From assembly GCF_002564045.1 (NCBI RefSeq), contig NZ_PDJK01000002.1, positions 5,443,605 to 5,507,604 of the forward strand: 64,000 bases of DNA, written 5' to 3'. The first letter of the stretch is position 1; each line of letters begins with the position of its first letter. Shown piece by piece: positions 26,553 through 35,897 of this stretch. Source of the DNA: Amycolatopsis sulphurea. Lineage in GTDB: Bacteria; Actinomycetota; Actinomycetes; Mycobacteriales; Pseudonocardiaceae. The notes beneath the pieces are model-generated. The model ran no database searches. It worked only from the letters and a program-made list of their open reading frames with translations, and was not told where the DNA came from. Both the position numbers and the translations under genes were made by a program.

Positions 26553-28135
26553 GTGATTTCCTGTTCGTCGAACCGAGCGAAGCAGAGCTCAGTGAGTCGG
26601 CTCTTCGTTGCACTGGCGCCATCGACTGACCCGACGACCGTGCCTGCCCGGACCACGATTACGCGGTGACAGATCGCGAGCTCGTCGAAGTCGCTGGAGA
26701 TCATCAGCACCGAGCAACCCGTGCCGGCCAGCTCAGTGATGATCCGATAGATGTCCGCGCGGGCACCGACATCGACGCCGACCGTCGGCTCATCGAGGAT
26801 CAGCACGCTGGGTTCGCTTCGCACATACTTGCCGAGGACGACCTTCTGCTGGTTGCCGCCGCTCAGCGAGTGGACAGGGTCCCTGGGGGACCGCGACTTG
26901 ATGCCGAACCGATGGATCAGCGACTTGGTGATCCGCCGAGCCGCGCGGGGGCGGTATACCGCGGACATGCGTCGCGATGCCCCCATCGCGGCCATCTGAA
27001 GGTTGTCCTCGATGCTGCCGGACAGGACTAGGCCTTGGCTGCGCCTCTCCTCGGGCACCAGGCACACCCCGCGTCGGATGGCCTGGTGCGGTGTGCGCGC
27101 CCGGTAGGGCTCGCCGTCGAGGACCATCGTTCCGCTCGTCGCGGAGTCGGCGCCCACGAGCAGACGAGCGATCTCGGTTCGACCGGACCCGACCAGGCCG
27201 GCGACGCCGAGGATCTCGCCCTCACGCAGGTCGAAGTCCACGCCATGGATCTGGGGTGGTCGACCGAGTCCACGAACGGACAGCCGTACCCGCTCGCCAG
27301 GCGCGCCCACGGGGCCCCGGCGCTCGAGCAACTCCACCTCGCGACCCACGATGTGGTGAGTCAACGCCCGGACGTCGAGTGAATCGGACTCGTAGGTCCC
27401 GACCACCGTCCCGTTGCGGAGGACACAGATCTGGTCGGTTACCTGGAGTACCTCGTCCAGGCGGTGCGAGATGTAGAGGATGCCGACGCCGGCTGCGGTC
27501 AGTTGCTCGATGACCCGGTAGAGGCGCTCCGCCTCCTCGGCAGTAAATGACGCGGTGGGTTCGTCGAGTGCCACGAGGTTCGCGGGCCGCATCAGTCCGC
27601 GCGTGAGTGACACCATCCATCGCTCGGCAACCGGGAGTCGTTCCACGGGGACGTCGAGCGTGATCCGATAACCCAGCATTTCGCCGACCTCGTCGGCCCG
27701 CGCGCGCAGCGCCCGCCGATCGATGATTCCCAGTGGCCGGGTGGATCTGTATCCCAGCGCCAGGTTTTGCAGCCCGGAGAACTTCGGCACGAGATTCAGC
27801 TCCTGGTGCACGAAACTCAGGCCCAGCGCCGTGGCGGCGCGGGGGCTGTCGATCCGGACCTCCCGTCCGTCGACCAGGATCCGGCCGGAGTCCGCCTGCT
27901 CGGCTCCCGCCAGAATCCTCACCAGGGTCGACTTGCCGGCACCGTTGGCCCCGCACAACCCGAGAACCCTGCCCGGCGCAAGCGAGATGGAGGCGTTGTC
28001 GAGCGCGATCGCCCCGCCGAACTGCTTGGAGATCCCCTCCATGGCCAGGCTGACGCCGTGCCGACGTGGCTGCCGCGCCCCGGCAGGGTCCCGGGTGTCG
28101 GGTACGGCGTCGCACTCAGGTTGGACACCGCTCAT
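26549..28135 (-). CDS. ABC transporter ATP-binding protein, two NBDs (RbsA-like)
   Basis: 528 aa with duplicated ATPase domains. NBD1: GANGAGKSTLVRIL, LFVHQEL-like Q-loop (SFVHQELN), degenerate signature, LVALDEPTASF. NBD2: degenerate Walker A (GLVGSGRTEIARLL), signature LSGGNQQKVVLGKY, LILDEPTVGVDVG. This asymmetry is normal for CUT2 systems. ATG at 28135 chosen; it overlaps the stop of the binding protein by one base. Confidence 0.93.
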   Translation of the reverse strand: MSGVQPECDAVPDTRDPAGARQPRRHGVSLAMEGISKQFGGAIALDNASISLAPGRVLGLCGANGAGKSTLVRILAGAEQADSGRILVDGREVRIDSPRAATALGLSFVHQELNLVPKFSGLQNLALGYRSTRPLGIIDRRALRARADEVGEMLGYRITLDVPVERLPVAERWMVSLTRGLMRPANLVALDEPTASFTAEEAERLYRVIEQLTAAGVGILYISHRLDEVLQVTDQICVLRNGTVVGTYESDSLDVRALTHHIVGREVELLERRGPVGAPGERVRLSVRGLGRPPQIHGVDFDLREGEILGVAGLVGSGRTEIARLLVGADSATSGTMVLDGEPYRARTPHQAIRRGVCLVPEERRSQGLVLSGSIEDNLQMAAMGASRRMSAVYRPRAARRITKSLIHRFGIKSRSPRDPVHSLSGGNQQKVVLGKYVRSEPSVLILDEPTVGVDVGARADIYRIITELAGTGCSVLMISSDFDELAICHRVIVVRAGTVVGSVDGASATKSRLTELCFARFDEQEIT

Positions 28136-29097
28136 CACTTGACCGCTTCCGGGTGCTTCTTGACGAACTCGTGGTAGGTGTCGTGGGTGACGAGGATGGC
28201 CGGGATGGGGATGACGTTGGGCTCCGCGTTGGTGCCGTGCTCGACGACGCCAGGGGTCTGCTCCGCCGCAGTGATGCCGGCCGCGGTGACGTCGATGAAC
28301 GCATCGGCACGCATGTCACCGGCTTCGACCGCGTGCAAGGCTGCGGATGTGCCGTTGATGCCGTACACGAGGACGTCGTCGCGCCGGGCCTGGCGCAGTG
28401 CGCTGATCGCGCCGAGGGATGCCTCGTCCAAGCAACCGAAGATCGCCAGGGGTTCGCTGCCGGCCGGGTGCTCGGCGAGCCAAGCCTGGGTGAACTGGGT
28501 AGCCGCCTCGACGTGTCCGGGGATCGGAACTTCCTTGCGGGTCACCTGGATCTTGGTGCCTTTGAGCGTGTCCATCAGTTCCGCCTCGCGACCCATGCAC
28601 GGCGGTCCTTGGTTGTTGCCGAACGCCAGTACGTTGCCGGTGCCGTGGAGGTCCTTCACCAGGAGCTTGGCGATCTCGGTGCCGTTCGGCCGGCCGGCGT
28701 CCATGTCGACCACCACGCCGTGCGCCGGTCCGCCGGCGAACGAGATCACGGGGATCCCCGCGGCGTTTGCGGCGCGGATGCCGGCGGTGAGCGACTCGCT
28801 CGGGAAGACGGCCGCCACGATCACGTCGACGCGCTTCTGAGTGAAGTCGTTCATAGCGCTGATCGCCTTGTCGACCGAGCCTTGGGGGTCCACCTTGGTG
28901 ACTTTCCACCCGTGGCCCTCGGCGTAGCCGACGTACGCCCGCAGCGCCGTCTCACTGGTCTCTTCGCTGGACGAGAACTGGACGATGCCGATCGAGTACG
29001 CGCCGTCCTTGCCTGCGCCGGACGACCCCCCGCAGGCTGCCGTCACGGCGACGAGCGCTGACAGCGCTACGCCAAGTGCGATTCTCCGGAACTTCAT
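28135..29097 (-). CDS. Sugar-type ABC transporter substrate-binding lipoprotein
   Basis: 320 aa. Signal peptide with lipobox VTAACGG (Cys about residue 22), then Peripla_BP_4 fold: IGIVQFSSSEETSE, VDVIVAAVFPSES, GIPVISFAG, the GNVLAFGN strand and AIFGCLDEASLG. ATG 29097 starts the signal peptide; upstream sequence in frame is not part of it. Captures the substrate outside the cell. Ligand is unknown; the setting suggests a compound broken down by the island rather than ribose. Confidence 0.92.
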   Translation of the reverse strand: MKFRRIALGVALSALVAVTAACGGSSGAGKDGAYSIGIVQFSSSEETSETALRAYVGYAEGHGWKVTKVDPQGSVDKAISAMNDFTQKRVDVIVAAVFPSESLTAGIRAANAAGIPVISFAGGPAHGVVVDMDAGRPNGTEIAKLLVKDLHGTGNVLAFGNNQGPPCMGREAELMDTLKGTKIQVTRKEVPIPGHVEAATQFTQAWLAEHPAGSEPLAIFGCLDEASLGAISALRQARRDDVLVYGINGTSAALHAVEAGDMRADAFIDVTAAGITAAEQTPGVVEHGTNAEPNVIPIPAILVTHDTYHEFVKKHPEAVK

Positions 29098-29920
29098 CGA
29101 TACTCCTCGGGCTGGTGCCCTACGGCAGGTGGACTGGAAGGGTGGTCCTACGAGCGCCTGTGCCGTCACGCCAAACGTGCGAGTGCGTCGGAGGCACTTC
29201 GGCGGGGTCAGGCGTGTCGAAAGCGGATGTGGACGCGGCATTGCGTGCCAGCTCCGACCTCCGAGAGTTGTCCGGCTCGGTGAAGGTGAGCTGTACGCGG
29301 GCCAGTGCCGCCGACCGCGTCGGCCGAAGGGTTGCCGGCCGATCGAGGTAGGCCCCGCAAGTGACGCTCGCGCGCTGGCTCATCGTCGTTGGTGCGATGT
29401 GACGTGTATCGCAACACGATAATTGAGACTGGACTCAACTTCAAGTGCGACTTCTGCCGCAGCCTTCGTGGCAATCGGTGGCTGCCGCGTGAGGTCGGCG
29501 GCGCCGCCTCTGGTGGCGGATCAGCGTGGTCGCGTGCTCTACCTGGGTGCACGTCGCCCCGTGCCTCGCTGATGCCGGGTACGGCGTGGCGGTCCTCAGA
29601 TGCCGCAATTGGCCGGGGCATGACTGGGCCGGGTGCGCGCGGTGCCGCGTGCGGCCGGCGCACTCCGGGTCGCGTCTCCCGAGGTGCTCGTCAACGTGCG
29701 TTGCGCTCGTCGACGGCGTTGGTGCCCTACTCGGATCCTGCGAGAGCCGCCTCTGGTTCGAGGGGGCCGTCTGGTCGCTCGAGCGCCGGTGATGCGGCGC
29801 CTGGATTCGCCGACTGCCATCGTCGCCGGTCCGGGGGGACCATTGCCTGGATTCGGGCTGGCCAGGCGTCTCAATCGGACATCAGGCACAGTCTGCGCGT
29901 CGACATCCCAACGATGTGCG
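29098..29920. other. Intergenic stretch, regulatory region and no gene seen
   Basis: No open frame here has a ribosome site or recognisable motif. The left part carries the promoter of the importer operon and the motif at 29430. The rest, to the TetR 2 stop, looks non-coding or decayed. Confidence 0.5.
29430..29446 (+). promoter_or_regulatory. Shared catabolic-island motif, importer promoter
   Basis: TGGACTCAACTTCAAGT differs from TGANNTCANNTTCAAGT only at position 3. It is flanked by an AT-rich AATTGAGACT. Lies upstream of the ABC importer operon. Confidence 0.55.
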
Positions 29921-30580
29921 TCAGGTCGTGGGCTGGATCTTCAGGGCGTTCACCCAGAGCTGGGTCAGGGTGTCGGAGAGCTCGTCGAGGTCCCAGTCCT
30001 CGCCCAGCACCCAGTTCGTATAAGCCGCCCGGGCAACCATGCTCGACAGTGACCCGGCGGCGAGGATCGGGTTAAGTTTCGGGTCGGCCAGCCCTCGTGC
30101 CTGCAGGTCTCTGATCGCCTGCGCATTCCTGCGGGCGAACGCGTCCGCGCGCCGCTTCCGGAGCTCGCGGAATTTGTCATCGACGTTGGCCACCTGCTCC
30201 AGGAGTTGCATGAGCTTCGCGTTGCGCTGGTAGGACTCCAGATAGGCGTGGGTGCTGGCAGCGATGCTGCTCACTGGATCGTCCGCGTCCACCAAGTCGT
30301 GGACGTGGGGGTGGAGCATCTCGTCTTGCAATTCCTCCAAGACGGCCTGAAAGATCTCCTCCTTGCTGGAGAAGTAGGTATAGAACGAGCCCGAGGCGGT
30401 GCCGGCCTCCGTCGTGATGTCGGCAAGCCGCGCGTTGAGGAACCCGTCACGCTCGAACACCGTCCGTGCTGCCGCGACAAGCCGTGCCCTCGTCCGGGCG
30501 CCACGGACCGTGAGGGGAGGCTCGCGATGGGGCACGGTGGTGCTCCCGTCTTCTCGGCGAGACGTCGTCGGCCGTGGCAT
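29921..30580 (-). CDS. TetR-family regulator 2, paralogue of the first
   Basis: 219 aa from ATG 30580 (AGGAG upstream). HTH: RLVAAARTVFERDGFLNARLADITTEAG... SFYTYFSSKEEIF; C-domain with YQRNAKLMQLLEQVANVDDKFRELRKRRADAF and WVLGEDWDLDEL. The close parallel with the regulator at 20490 (same HTH recognition helix region GTFYTYF/GSFYTYF) suggests they read the same or similar operators. Divergent from the crotonase gene. Confidence 0.9.
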   Translation of the reverse strand: MPRPTTSRREDGSTTVPHREPPLTVRGARTRARLVAAARTVFERDGFLNARLADITTEAGTASGSFYTYFSSKEEIFQAVLEELQDEMLHPHVHDLVDADDPVSSIAASTHAYLESYQRNAKLMQLLEQVANVDDKFRELRKRRADAFARRNAQAIRDLQARGLADPKLNPILAAGSLSSMVARAAYTNWVLGEDWDLDELSDTLTQLWVNALKIQPTT

Positions 30581-30758
30581 TCGATCTCCTCTTGGTGGGC
30601 GCGCGGACGTCGGGTTGGGCTTGACGTCGTCATCCGGAACTCGATCCAACGATAGTCCGGATCGCTGTCCAAGCCGGCCAGCGACGCAGCGTTGTAGGGC
30701 ACTCGTCCGGCGGGCGGAGGAGGCGAGCCTCGCTGGGCTCGACGGGCCATATTGACAT

Positions 30759-30775
30759 TGACATCAGATTCAAAT
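30759..30775 (+). promoter_or_regulatory. Shared catabolic-island motif, crotonase promoter
   Basis: TGACATCAGATTCAAAT matches TGANNTCANNTTCAAGT at 11 of 12 positions. A -35-like TTGACA lies at 30752-30757. The site is 43 nt before the crotonase start and upstream of TetR 2 in the divergent region. Confidence 0.6.
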
Positions 30776-30817
30776 TACGGTGAGCGCGGCGAGACTCAAG
30801 AGAGGTGGGCCAAGGCA

Positions 30818-31627
30818 GTGTCGAAGACCGCGGTCACAGACCACAGCAATACCGTGCTCGCCGAGCGGCGAGGAGGCGTACTCGTGCTTACGCTGAATCG
30901 GCCCGATCGGCTGAATGCGTGGAACGACGCGCTCGAGGACCGCTACTTCGCGCACCTTGACGAAGCAGAAGCAGACCCTGACGTGCGCGCGGTCGTGCTC
31001 ACCGGAGCGGGGCGCGGGTTCTGCGCCGGCGCGGACATGGAGGACCTCCAGGTCGTCAGCCGGGTCGAGATCAACGCTCTCCCCACGCGCGCCGCACCGC
31101 GGCACCGGCCGATGCTGTTCCGAAAGCCGCTGATCGCAGCGATCAACGGTGCGGCCGCGGGCCTTGGGCTCGTCGAGGCGCTCTACTGTGACGTGCGATT
31201 TGCAACACCTACGGCGAAGTTCACCACGGCCTTCGCTCGCCGTGGCCTGATCGCCGAGTACGGGGTCGCGTGGATCCTCCCCCGCCTGGTCGGTCAGAGC
31301 AGAGCACTCGACCTGCTTGTCTCCTCGCGCGTGGTGCAAGGGCATGAGGCAGCCTCGATGGGCCTTGTCGACCGGGTTGTCGAGCAGAGCGAGTTGCTCG
31401 ATGCCGCCGTGGGCTACGCGGAGCAGCTCGCGACCTACTGCTCACCGGCGTCGATGCATGCCATCAAGAGCCAGGTTCTGCGCGGCCTCAATTGCGACTT
31501 CAAGGAAGCGGTCGCCGATGCGGATCGCCTCATGCTGGAATCGCTCCGATGGCCCGATGTCAAAGAGGGTGTGACGAGCTTCCTCGAGCGGCGCGACCCT
31601 GCATTCGCCGGCCTGGCCCCGCTCTGA
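30818..31627 (+). CDS. Enoyl-CoA hydratase/isomerase (crotonase family)
   Basis: 269 aa from GTG 30818, chosen because AGAGGTGGG lies 8 nt upstream and the longer frame would start inside the operator. Oxyanion-hole segments GAGRGFCAGADMEDL and NGAAAGLGLVEALYCDVRFA; the Glu of the GLIAEYGVAWILPRLVG block fits the catalytic acid position. Hydrates or isomerises the enoyl-CoA made by the acyl-CoA dehydrogenases of the island. Confidence 0.9.
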   Translation: MSKTAVTDHSNTVLAERRGGVLVLTLNRPDRLNAWNDALEDRYFAHLDEAEADPDVRAVVLTGAGRGFCAGADMEDLQVVSRVEINALPTRAAPRHRPMLFRKPLIAAINGAAAGLGLVEALYCDVRFATPTAKFTTAFARRGLIAEYGVAWILPRLVGQSRALDLLVSSRVVQGHEAASMGLVDRVVEQSELLDAAVGYAEQLATYCSPASMHAIKSQVLRGLNCDFKEAVADADRLMLESLRWPDVKEGVTSFLERRDPAFAGLAPL

Positions 31628-31780
31628 CACGGTCGCGCCACCGAGATGGGTCGTCACTGGTGATCACTGGTTCGATCTCGGTGCCGCTGGATGTAACGCG
31701 TCGACCGCGTGGAGACCTGGTTCGACCTATTGAACAGTCACGGGTTGGGGCCGCTTCCTTTCGTGAGGATGATGGTCACC

Positions 31781-31873
31781 ATGCCCAAGCGTTATCCGTC
31801 CGAAGTCCGGGAGACGGCTGTCCGTTTGGCTCTGGATCGCCTGAACGAGCCTCGGCCTTTCGTGCGATATTGA
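31781..31873 (+). pseudogene. IS3-family OrfA N-terminal fragment
   Basis: Reads MPKRYPSEVRETAVRLALD, the usual start of IS3 OrfA (helix-turn-helix transposase_8 domain), then loses similarity. The rest of the element reappears only at 33579, with an IS1380-type transposase in between. No gene is seen in 31628-31780 or 31874-31998. Confidence 0.65.
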
Positions 31874-31998
31874 GTTGATCTTGCTTCAGGTTTGTTGATC
31901 GTGCGGCGGGTGTTTCTGGGTGTGGGCGTGCTTGATCGGCCGACCTGCTTGTGTCGGCCGCTCCGGGGTCTTTCGCTCGCAGGGACAAGGGGTGCGGA

Positions 31999-33389
31999 TC
32001 AGGTGAAGGCGGCGCGGATTTTCAACCAACCTGCAGCGATTGCCTCGGCGTAAGCGCAGGTTTCATCGATACGGACTCGGACCTGGCGGGCACCTCGGGT
32101 GATCCGGGCACCCACGTGCAGGACCAGGTTGCGGAATGTGGCGATCTCGGCGCGAGCCAGTACTGGTGTGTCGGTGAAACCCAGAATTTTGGTCCAGGAC
32201 AGCAGATCGGTCGCGGCGAGTAACGTCTCCAGCCAGGCGGTGTTCTCCGCGAATCCGCGGCAGGGCAGGTTGCGCAACCCGGTGGCCTTGGCCTGGCGGA
32301 TGCGGTCCTCTACCCGGGCGTGTTGGCGGTGGTGCAGTTCCAGACCCGCGGTCTGGCCGGGCGATGACTCCGTCACCGATGTCGGTGATGAACGGGGTGA
32401 TCCGATGTCCATCCACATCGGTGAATTTCAGCTGCGCACCGGGGTGGGGGCGTTCGGCACGCACGATGACTTTCGCTCCCTCCGGCCACGTCCGCAGGTC
32501 GAGCATCCCGGTGAGGTCGGCGACCCAGGCGCCACCGCGGATCCTGCCGTCGCGATCGATGGCCGATTCCCAGGCCTGGCCGGGAACCTGGTCGACAATC
32601 GCCTGGACGCGGCCGTCCACCGGAAACCCGAAGGAGAACCACACCCCCTTCTCCCGGCACGCCGTAGCGAAGGCGTGGGTGGCGCCGGCGGAGTCCGAGC
32701 GGGCCACCACCCGCACCGAGCCTGGATCACCTGGACACGGCCGAGCATGGGCCGGTAATGACGCCAACGCCCGCTCCAGCACCGTGACGTGATCGGCCGC
32801 AGTGTTCGACCCGGCATTGCCCGGCCGCAGCAGACCCGCGAGCGCTTCGCCACCGGAGACCTCCGGGCGGTCCAGAAACGCCAGCAACGGGTGAAAACCG
32901 AACGTCCGTTTCCAGGTTCTTGCCGCGTTTTCCTTGTCCTCCGAGTACGAAATCGTGACTGTGGCGTCGAAGTCGATGTCCAGCAGCCCGCTCAGATCCG
33001 GGGCGGCACCCGCGGCCCACGCCCGCTCCCGCGCCGCTGCCCGCGCGGCCAGCACGCCGGGCAGATGCTCATCATCGATCTTGTCCAGCATCCGCCAGGC
33101 GGTCGGCATGCTGGCCACCGGCCCACACACCTGGTGCTGGTCACCGAAGACCTCGACATGGGAGACACAGTCCGCGCCATCCGCGATGGCCACCGCCATA
33201 TCCGCGAACACCTGCCCCGGCGCATGCACCCACGGACCGGCATAGGTATCGGCCAAGGCCGCAGTCACCCCCTCGACCAGGCCCGGTATCACGGGCCAAC
33301 TCCCGCAGCATCCCCACCCCGGCATGCGACACCACACCACGCCCATCGGCACTGACCTTGACCCGCCCCGACCGCTTGCTACGCTTCAC
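31999..33389 (-). pseudogene. IS1380-family transposase, frameshifted
   Basis: Three frames together give a full-length DDE transposase. The N-terminal part is KVSADGRGVVSHAGVGMLREL (split at about 33295), the central core is GADCVSHVEVFGDQ ... LLDIDFDATVTIS ... VVARSDSAGATH, and the C-terminal part after about 32370 is RVEDRIRQAKATGLRNLP...FAENTAWLE. The catalytic Asp residues (DIDFD, RSDSA) and the ED-R-I-RQAK block are present, but the two shifts make it inactive. Element ends were not identified. Confidence 0.8.
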
Positions 33390-33578
33390 CCGCGAAGTAC
33401 CTTCCCGTGAGCACCACTACAGACTTAGACAATCCGTAGCTTCCCTTACAGGACAGGCACTTCGCGCATCTCAGAGCAAAACCTACGTCACACCGCATGA
33501 AACACCCGGGCGAGTACGGATCGGCCTACGCTGCCGCGCATGCCATCGGCTTTTTCGCGCGGGAACTCGACTCGCGAC

Positions 33579-34242
33579 ACCGTTGATCATCGGGTTCATC
33601 GACGAATGCCGCCGGGTCCACAGCGTCGAGTCGATCTGCCGTGTGCTCTGCGCGCACTGGATCCGGATCGCGCCAAGGAACTACCGCAAGGCCCGCCGCC
33701 GGCCACCGTCCGAGCGTGACATCACCGACGCGCACCTGACCAACGCGTTGCTGGACGTGCAGGATGCACCCGAAGCTGTGTACGGGCGACGGAAGACGCC
33801 CGCTGGCTGCGCAGCCCAACCGGGACTTCACCGCCGACGCCCCGAGCCGAACATGGCGCTGTGGCGGCGGGATCACCACGGGCATCCGGTCGAGCCAGGA
33901 CTGATCCACCACAGCGATGCCGGTAGCATTCACCGATTTCCTTGCACAGCAAGGACTATCAGCGTCCATCGGGTCGGTCGGCGACGCCTGCGACAACGCG
34001 CTGGCAGGGTCGATCATCGGGCTGTTCAAGACCGACGTCAACCGACACGCCTCATTTGCCGGTCTGTCCGAGGTGGAATACGCGGTCATGGAATGGGTCG
34101 GCTGGTACAACAACGCCCGCCTCCACTCCCGCCTGGACTACCTCACCCCGGCCGAGTACGAGACCGCCTGCGACACTCAACACCTGCCACGCCGACCGGC
34201 GCTGGTCTGGCACCGAAGCCGGTCCCTTACCCGTGACGGTTC
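33579..34242 (+). pseudogene. IS3-family OrfB remnant with internal deletion
   Basis: Starts like OrfB (IGFIDECRRVHSVESICRVL, IAPRNYRKARRRPPS), loses the first part of the integrase core, resumes at LIHHSDAGS and after a one-base shift continues AFTDFLAQQGLSASIGSVGDACDNA to YNNARLHSRLDYLTP. The catalytic Glu of DNALAES is Gly here (DNALAGS). Together with the OrfA fragment at 31781 it frames the IS1380 copy. Confidence 0.8.
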
Positions 34243-34482
34243 CAGGGTCCCGGCAAAGTCGGTGTGAGGGGCCTTGCGCAGACTGCGGAGGTCCGTGAAG
34301 GGGTCCTTCACGGACTCTGAGTCTGTGAAGGACCCCTTCACGGATTCGAGACAGGTCTGGCGCACACCACGAGGCTGCCGGGCGTGATCGACGAAGATGG
34401 CAGGTGTCGTCGATGATGACGCGGCAGCCATGGCTCTCTCTCTGCTGCTCACGGGTCTTCGACCAACTTTGCCGGGACCCTG
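34243..34482. repeat. MITE-like repeat, copy 4 (most complete, 11-bp target duplication)
   Basis: 240 bp with perfect 17-bp inverted ends: CAGGGTCCCGGCAAAGT (34243-34259) and its complement at 34466-34482. Exact 11-bp direct repeats CGTGACGGTTC flank it (34232-34242, 34483-34493). Inside are two palindromes around ACTCTGAGT (GTGAAGGGGTCCTTCAC and GTGAAGGACCCCTTCAC). No open frame. It lies between the IS3 remnant and the stop of the downstream reductase. Confidence 0.92.
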
Positions 34483-34495
34483 CGTGACGGTTCAG

Positions 34496-35500
34496 TCAGA
34501 GCCGGACGACCATCTTGCCCGTGTTGGCCCCTGACAGCAGTCCTCGGAAGGCGTCGACGGCATGGTCGATGCCGTCGACCACCATGTGCTCGTCGGTCAG
34601 GTCTCCTTCGCGCAGCCACGCGCTAGCCTGCGCGACGTACTGGCGGTACAGGTCGTAGTGGTCGCTCACGATGTACCCGCGCAACGAAACGCGCCGCCCG
34701 ATGGCGAGCCCGAGGTTGTCCGGCCCAGGCATCGGCTCGGTGGCGTTGTACTGGGAGATCGCGCCGCACAAGGCGATCCGGCCGTGGTCGCGAATTTCCG
34801 ACAGAGCAGCACGGAGGTGGTCACCGCCGACATTGTCGAAGTAGACGTCGATCCCGGCGGGCGCGGCTTCGGCAAGGGCCTTGCGCAAACTGTCCTCGCG
34901 ATAGTCGATCGCCGCGTCGAAACCGAACTCCTCGACGAGACGCCTGACCTTCTCCGGCCCTCCGGCCGACCCGATGACGCGCGACGCGCCCATCTTGCGC
35001 GCCACGGTTCCGGCTACCAGCCCGACGGCACCTGCGGCACCGGAGATGAACACGACGTCGCCCTCCTTCACGGGGGCGATCCGAGTGAGCCCGGTGTATG
35101 CCGTCAGGCCCGGCATGCCCAGCACCCCGAGGTACGCGGGGGCCGGCGCGACAGACGTGTCGACGACGCGAGCGGTCGAAGCTGGAACGAGGGCGTACTC
35201 CCGCCAACCGAGATCATGAAGAACCTCGGCGCCGATCGGGATCCCAGGGACCCCGGACGCAACCACGGTTCCGATCGCGCCGCCGTCCAGGGGGGCGTCC
35301 AGCTGAAACGGTGCGACGTAGGACTTGACGTCGTTCATGCGGCCTCGCATGTAAGGATCGACAGACATCCAGGTGTTGCGGACGAGGAGTTCCCCGGCGC
35401 CGGCGCCGTCGGGCACTGTGGCCTCGACTGTCTTGAAATCGCTTTGCTGCGGTTCGCCCACCGGCCGACGCACCAGGTGGATCTCCTTGCTCGTCGTCAT
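34496..35500 (-). CDS. NADP-dependent medium-chain reductase (CurA / double-bond reductase family)
   Basis: 334 aa, no zinc ligands, MDR superfamily. N-terminal LVRRPVGEPQ, MSVDPYMRGRM, VLHDLGWREYALV, GMPGLTAYTGL, nucleotide motif SGAAGAVGLVAGTVARKMG, and FDNVGGDHLRAAL. ATG 35500 with AAAGGA upstream. Family members reduce alpha,beta-unsaturated ketones/aldehydes (curcumin reductase, prostaglandin reductase-like). In the island it may saturate an enone or enoyl intermediate. The shared operator lies 55 nt upstream. Confidence 0.9.
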   Translation of the reverse strand: MTTSKEIHLVRRPVGEPQQSDFKTVEATVPDGAGAGELLVRNTWMSVDPYMRGRMNDVKSYVAPFQLDAPLDGGAIGTVVASGVPGIPIGAEVLHDLGWREYALVPASTARVVDTSVAPAPAYLGVLGMPGLTAYTGLTRIAPVKEGDVVFISGAAGAVGLVAGTVARKMGASRVIGSAGGPEKVRRLVEEFGFDAAIDYREDSLRKALAEAAPAGIDVYFDNVGGDHLRAALSEIRDHGRIALCGAISQYNATEPMPGPDNLGLAIGRRVSLRGYIVSDHYDLYRQYVAQASAWLREGDLTDEHMVVDGIDHAVDAFRGLLSGANTGKMVVRL

Positions 35501-35554
35501 CGGCGAGGTCCTTTCTGCTGGGTCATGGCAGGAAGCGTGACACTGATTTGAGAT

Positions 35555-35571
35555 TGAAGTCAAGTTCAAGT
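35555..35571 (+). promoter_or_regulatory. Shared catabolic-island motif, reductase promoter
   Basis: TGAAGTCAAGTTCAAGT is an exact match to the consensus; with the preceding T it also forms TTGAA-N6-TTCAA. Located 55 nt before the reductase start on the opposite strand sense. Confidence 0.62.
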
Positions 35572-35617
35572 GTGGTCCGGGTGTCTGATCCGCGCGGGTG
35601 GGACGAGGCGATGTCCT

Positions 35618-35850
35618 GTCCTGCGAACCCGTCGATGCGGTCCTCCTCGGTTGCGGCGGCGTGCTCACCGTGCCCGTGCATGGGTCGATCGCGGCCTGGA
35701 TGGCCGCGGGCGGGATCGACCCGAAGTCGTTCTCTCGCACCCTCAAGTCGTGGCTGTCCCGGGCGGCCCCGGATGGGACGCCGATACATCGGCTGAGGGC
35801 AGGCGAGCTGAAGGTTGCCGAGTTCGACGCGTCCGATCGGCCCCCGTTGC
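35618..35850 (+). pseudogene. HAD-superfamily hydrolase N-terminal remnant
   Basis: The frame reads VDAVLLGCGGVLTVPVHG followed by a cap-domain-like helix (SFSRTLKSWLSRAAPDG) and ELKVAEFDAS, typical of HAD-IA proteins. The nucleophile Asp of the first motif (D-C-G-G-V-L) is Gly, and the protein stops after about 80 residues. No core domain follows. Decayed gene fragment. Confidence 0.6.
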
Positions 35851-35897
35851 GCGGTGCGCGTCGACTGTCGCCCCGTCGGACGCCGCCAGTGAATCGA

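Noticed and set aside
22918..26669. Plus-strand open frames of 571 and 504 codons
   Set aside because: They lie opposite the amidase and the ABC permease, which have full catalytic or transport motifs. Composition is typical of a shadow frame.
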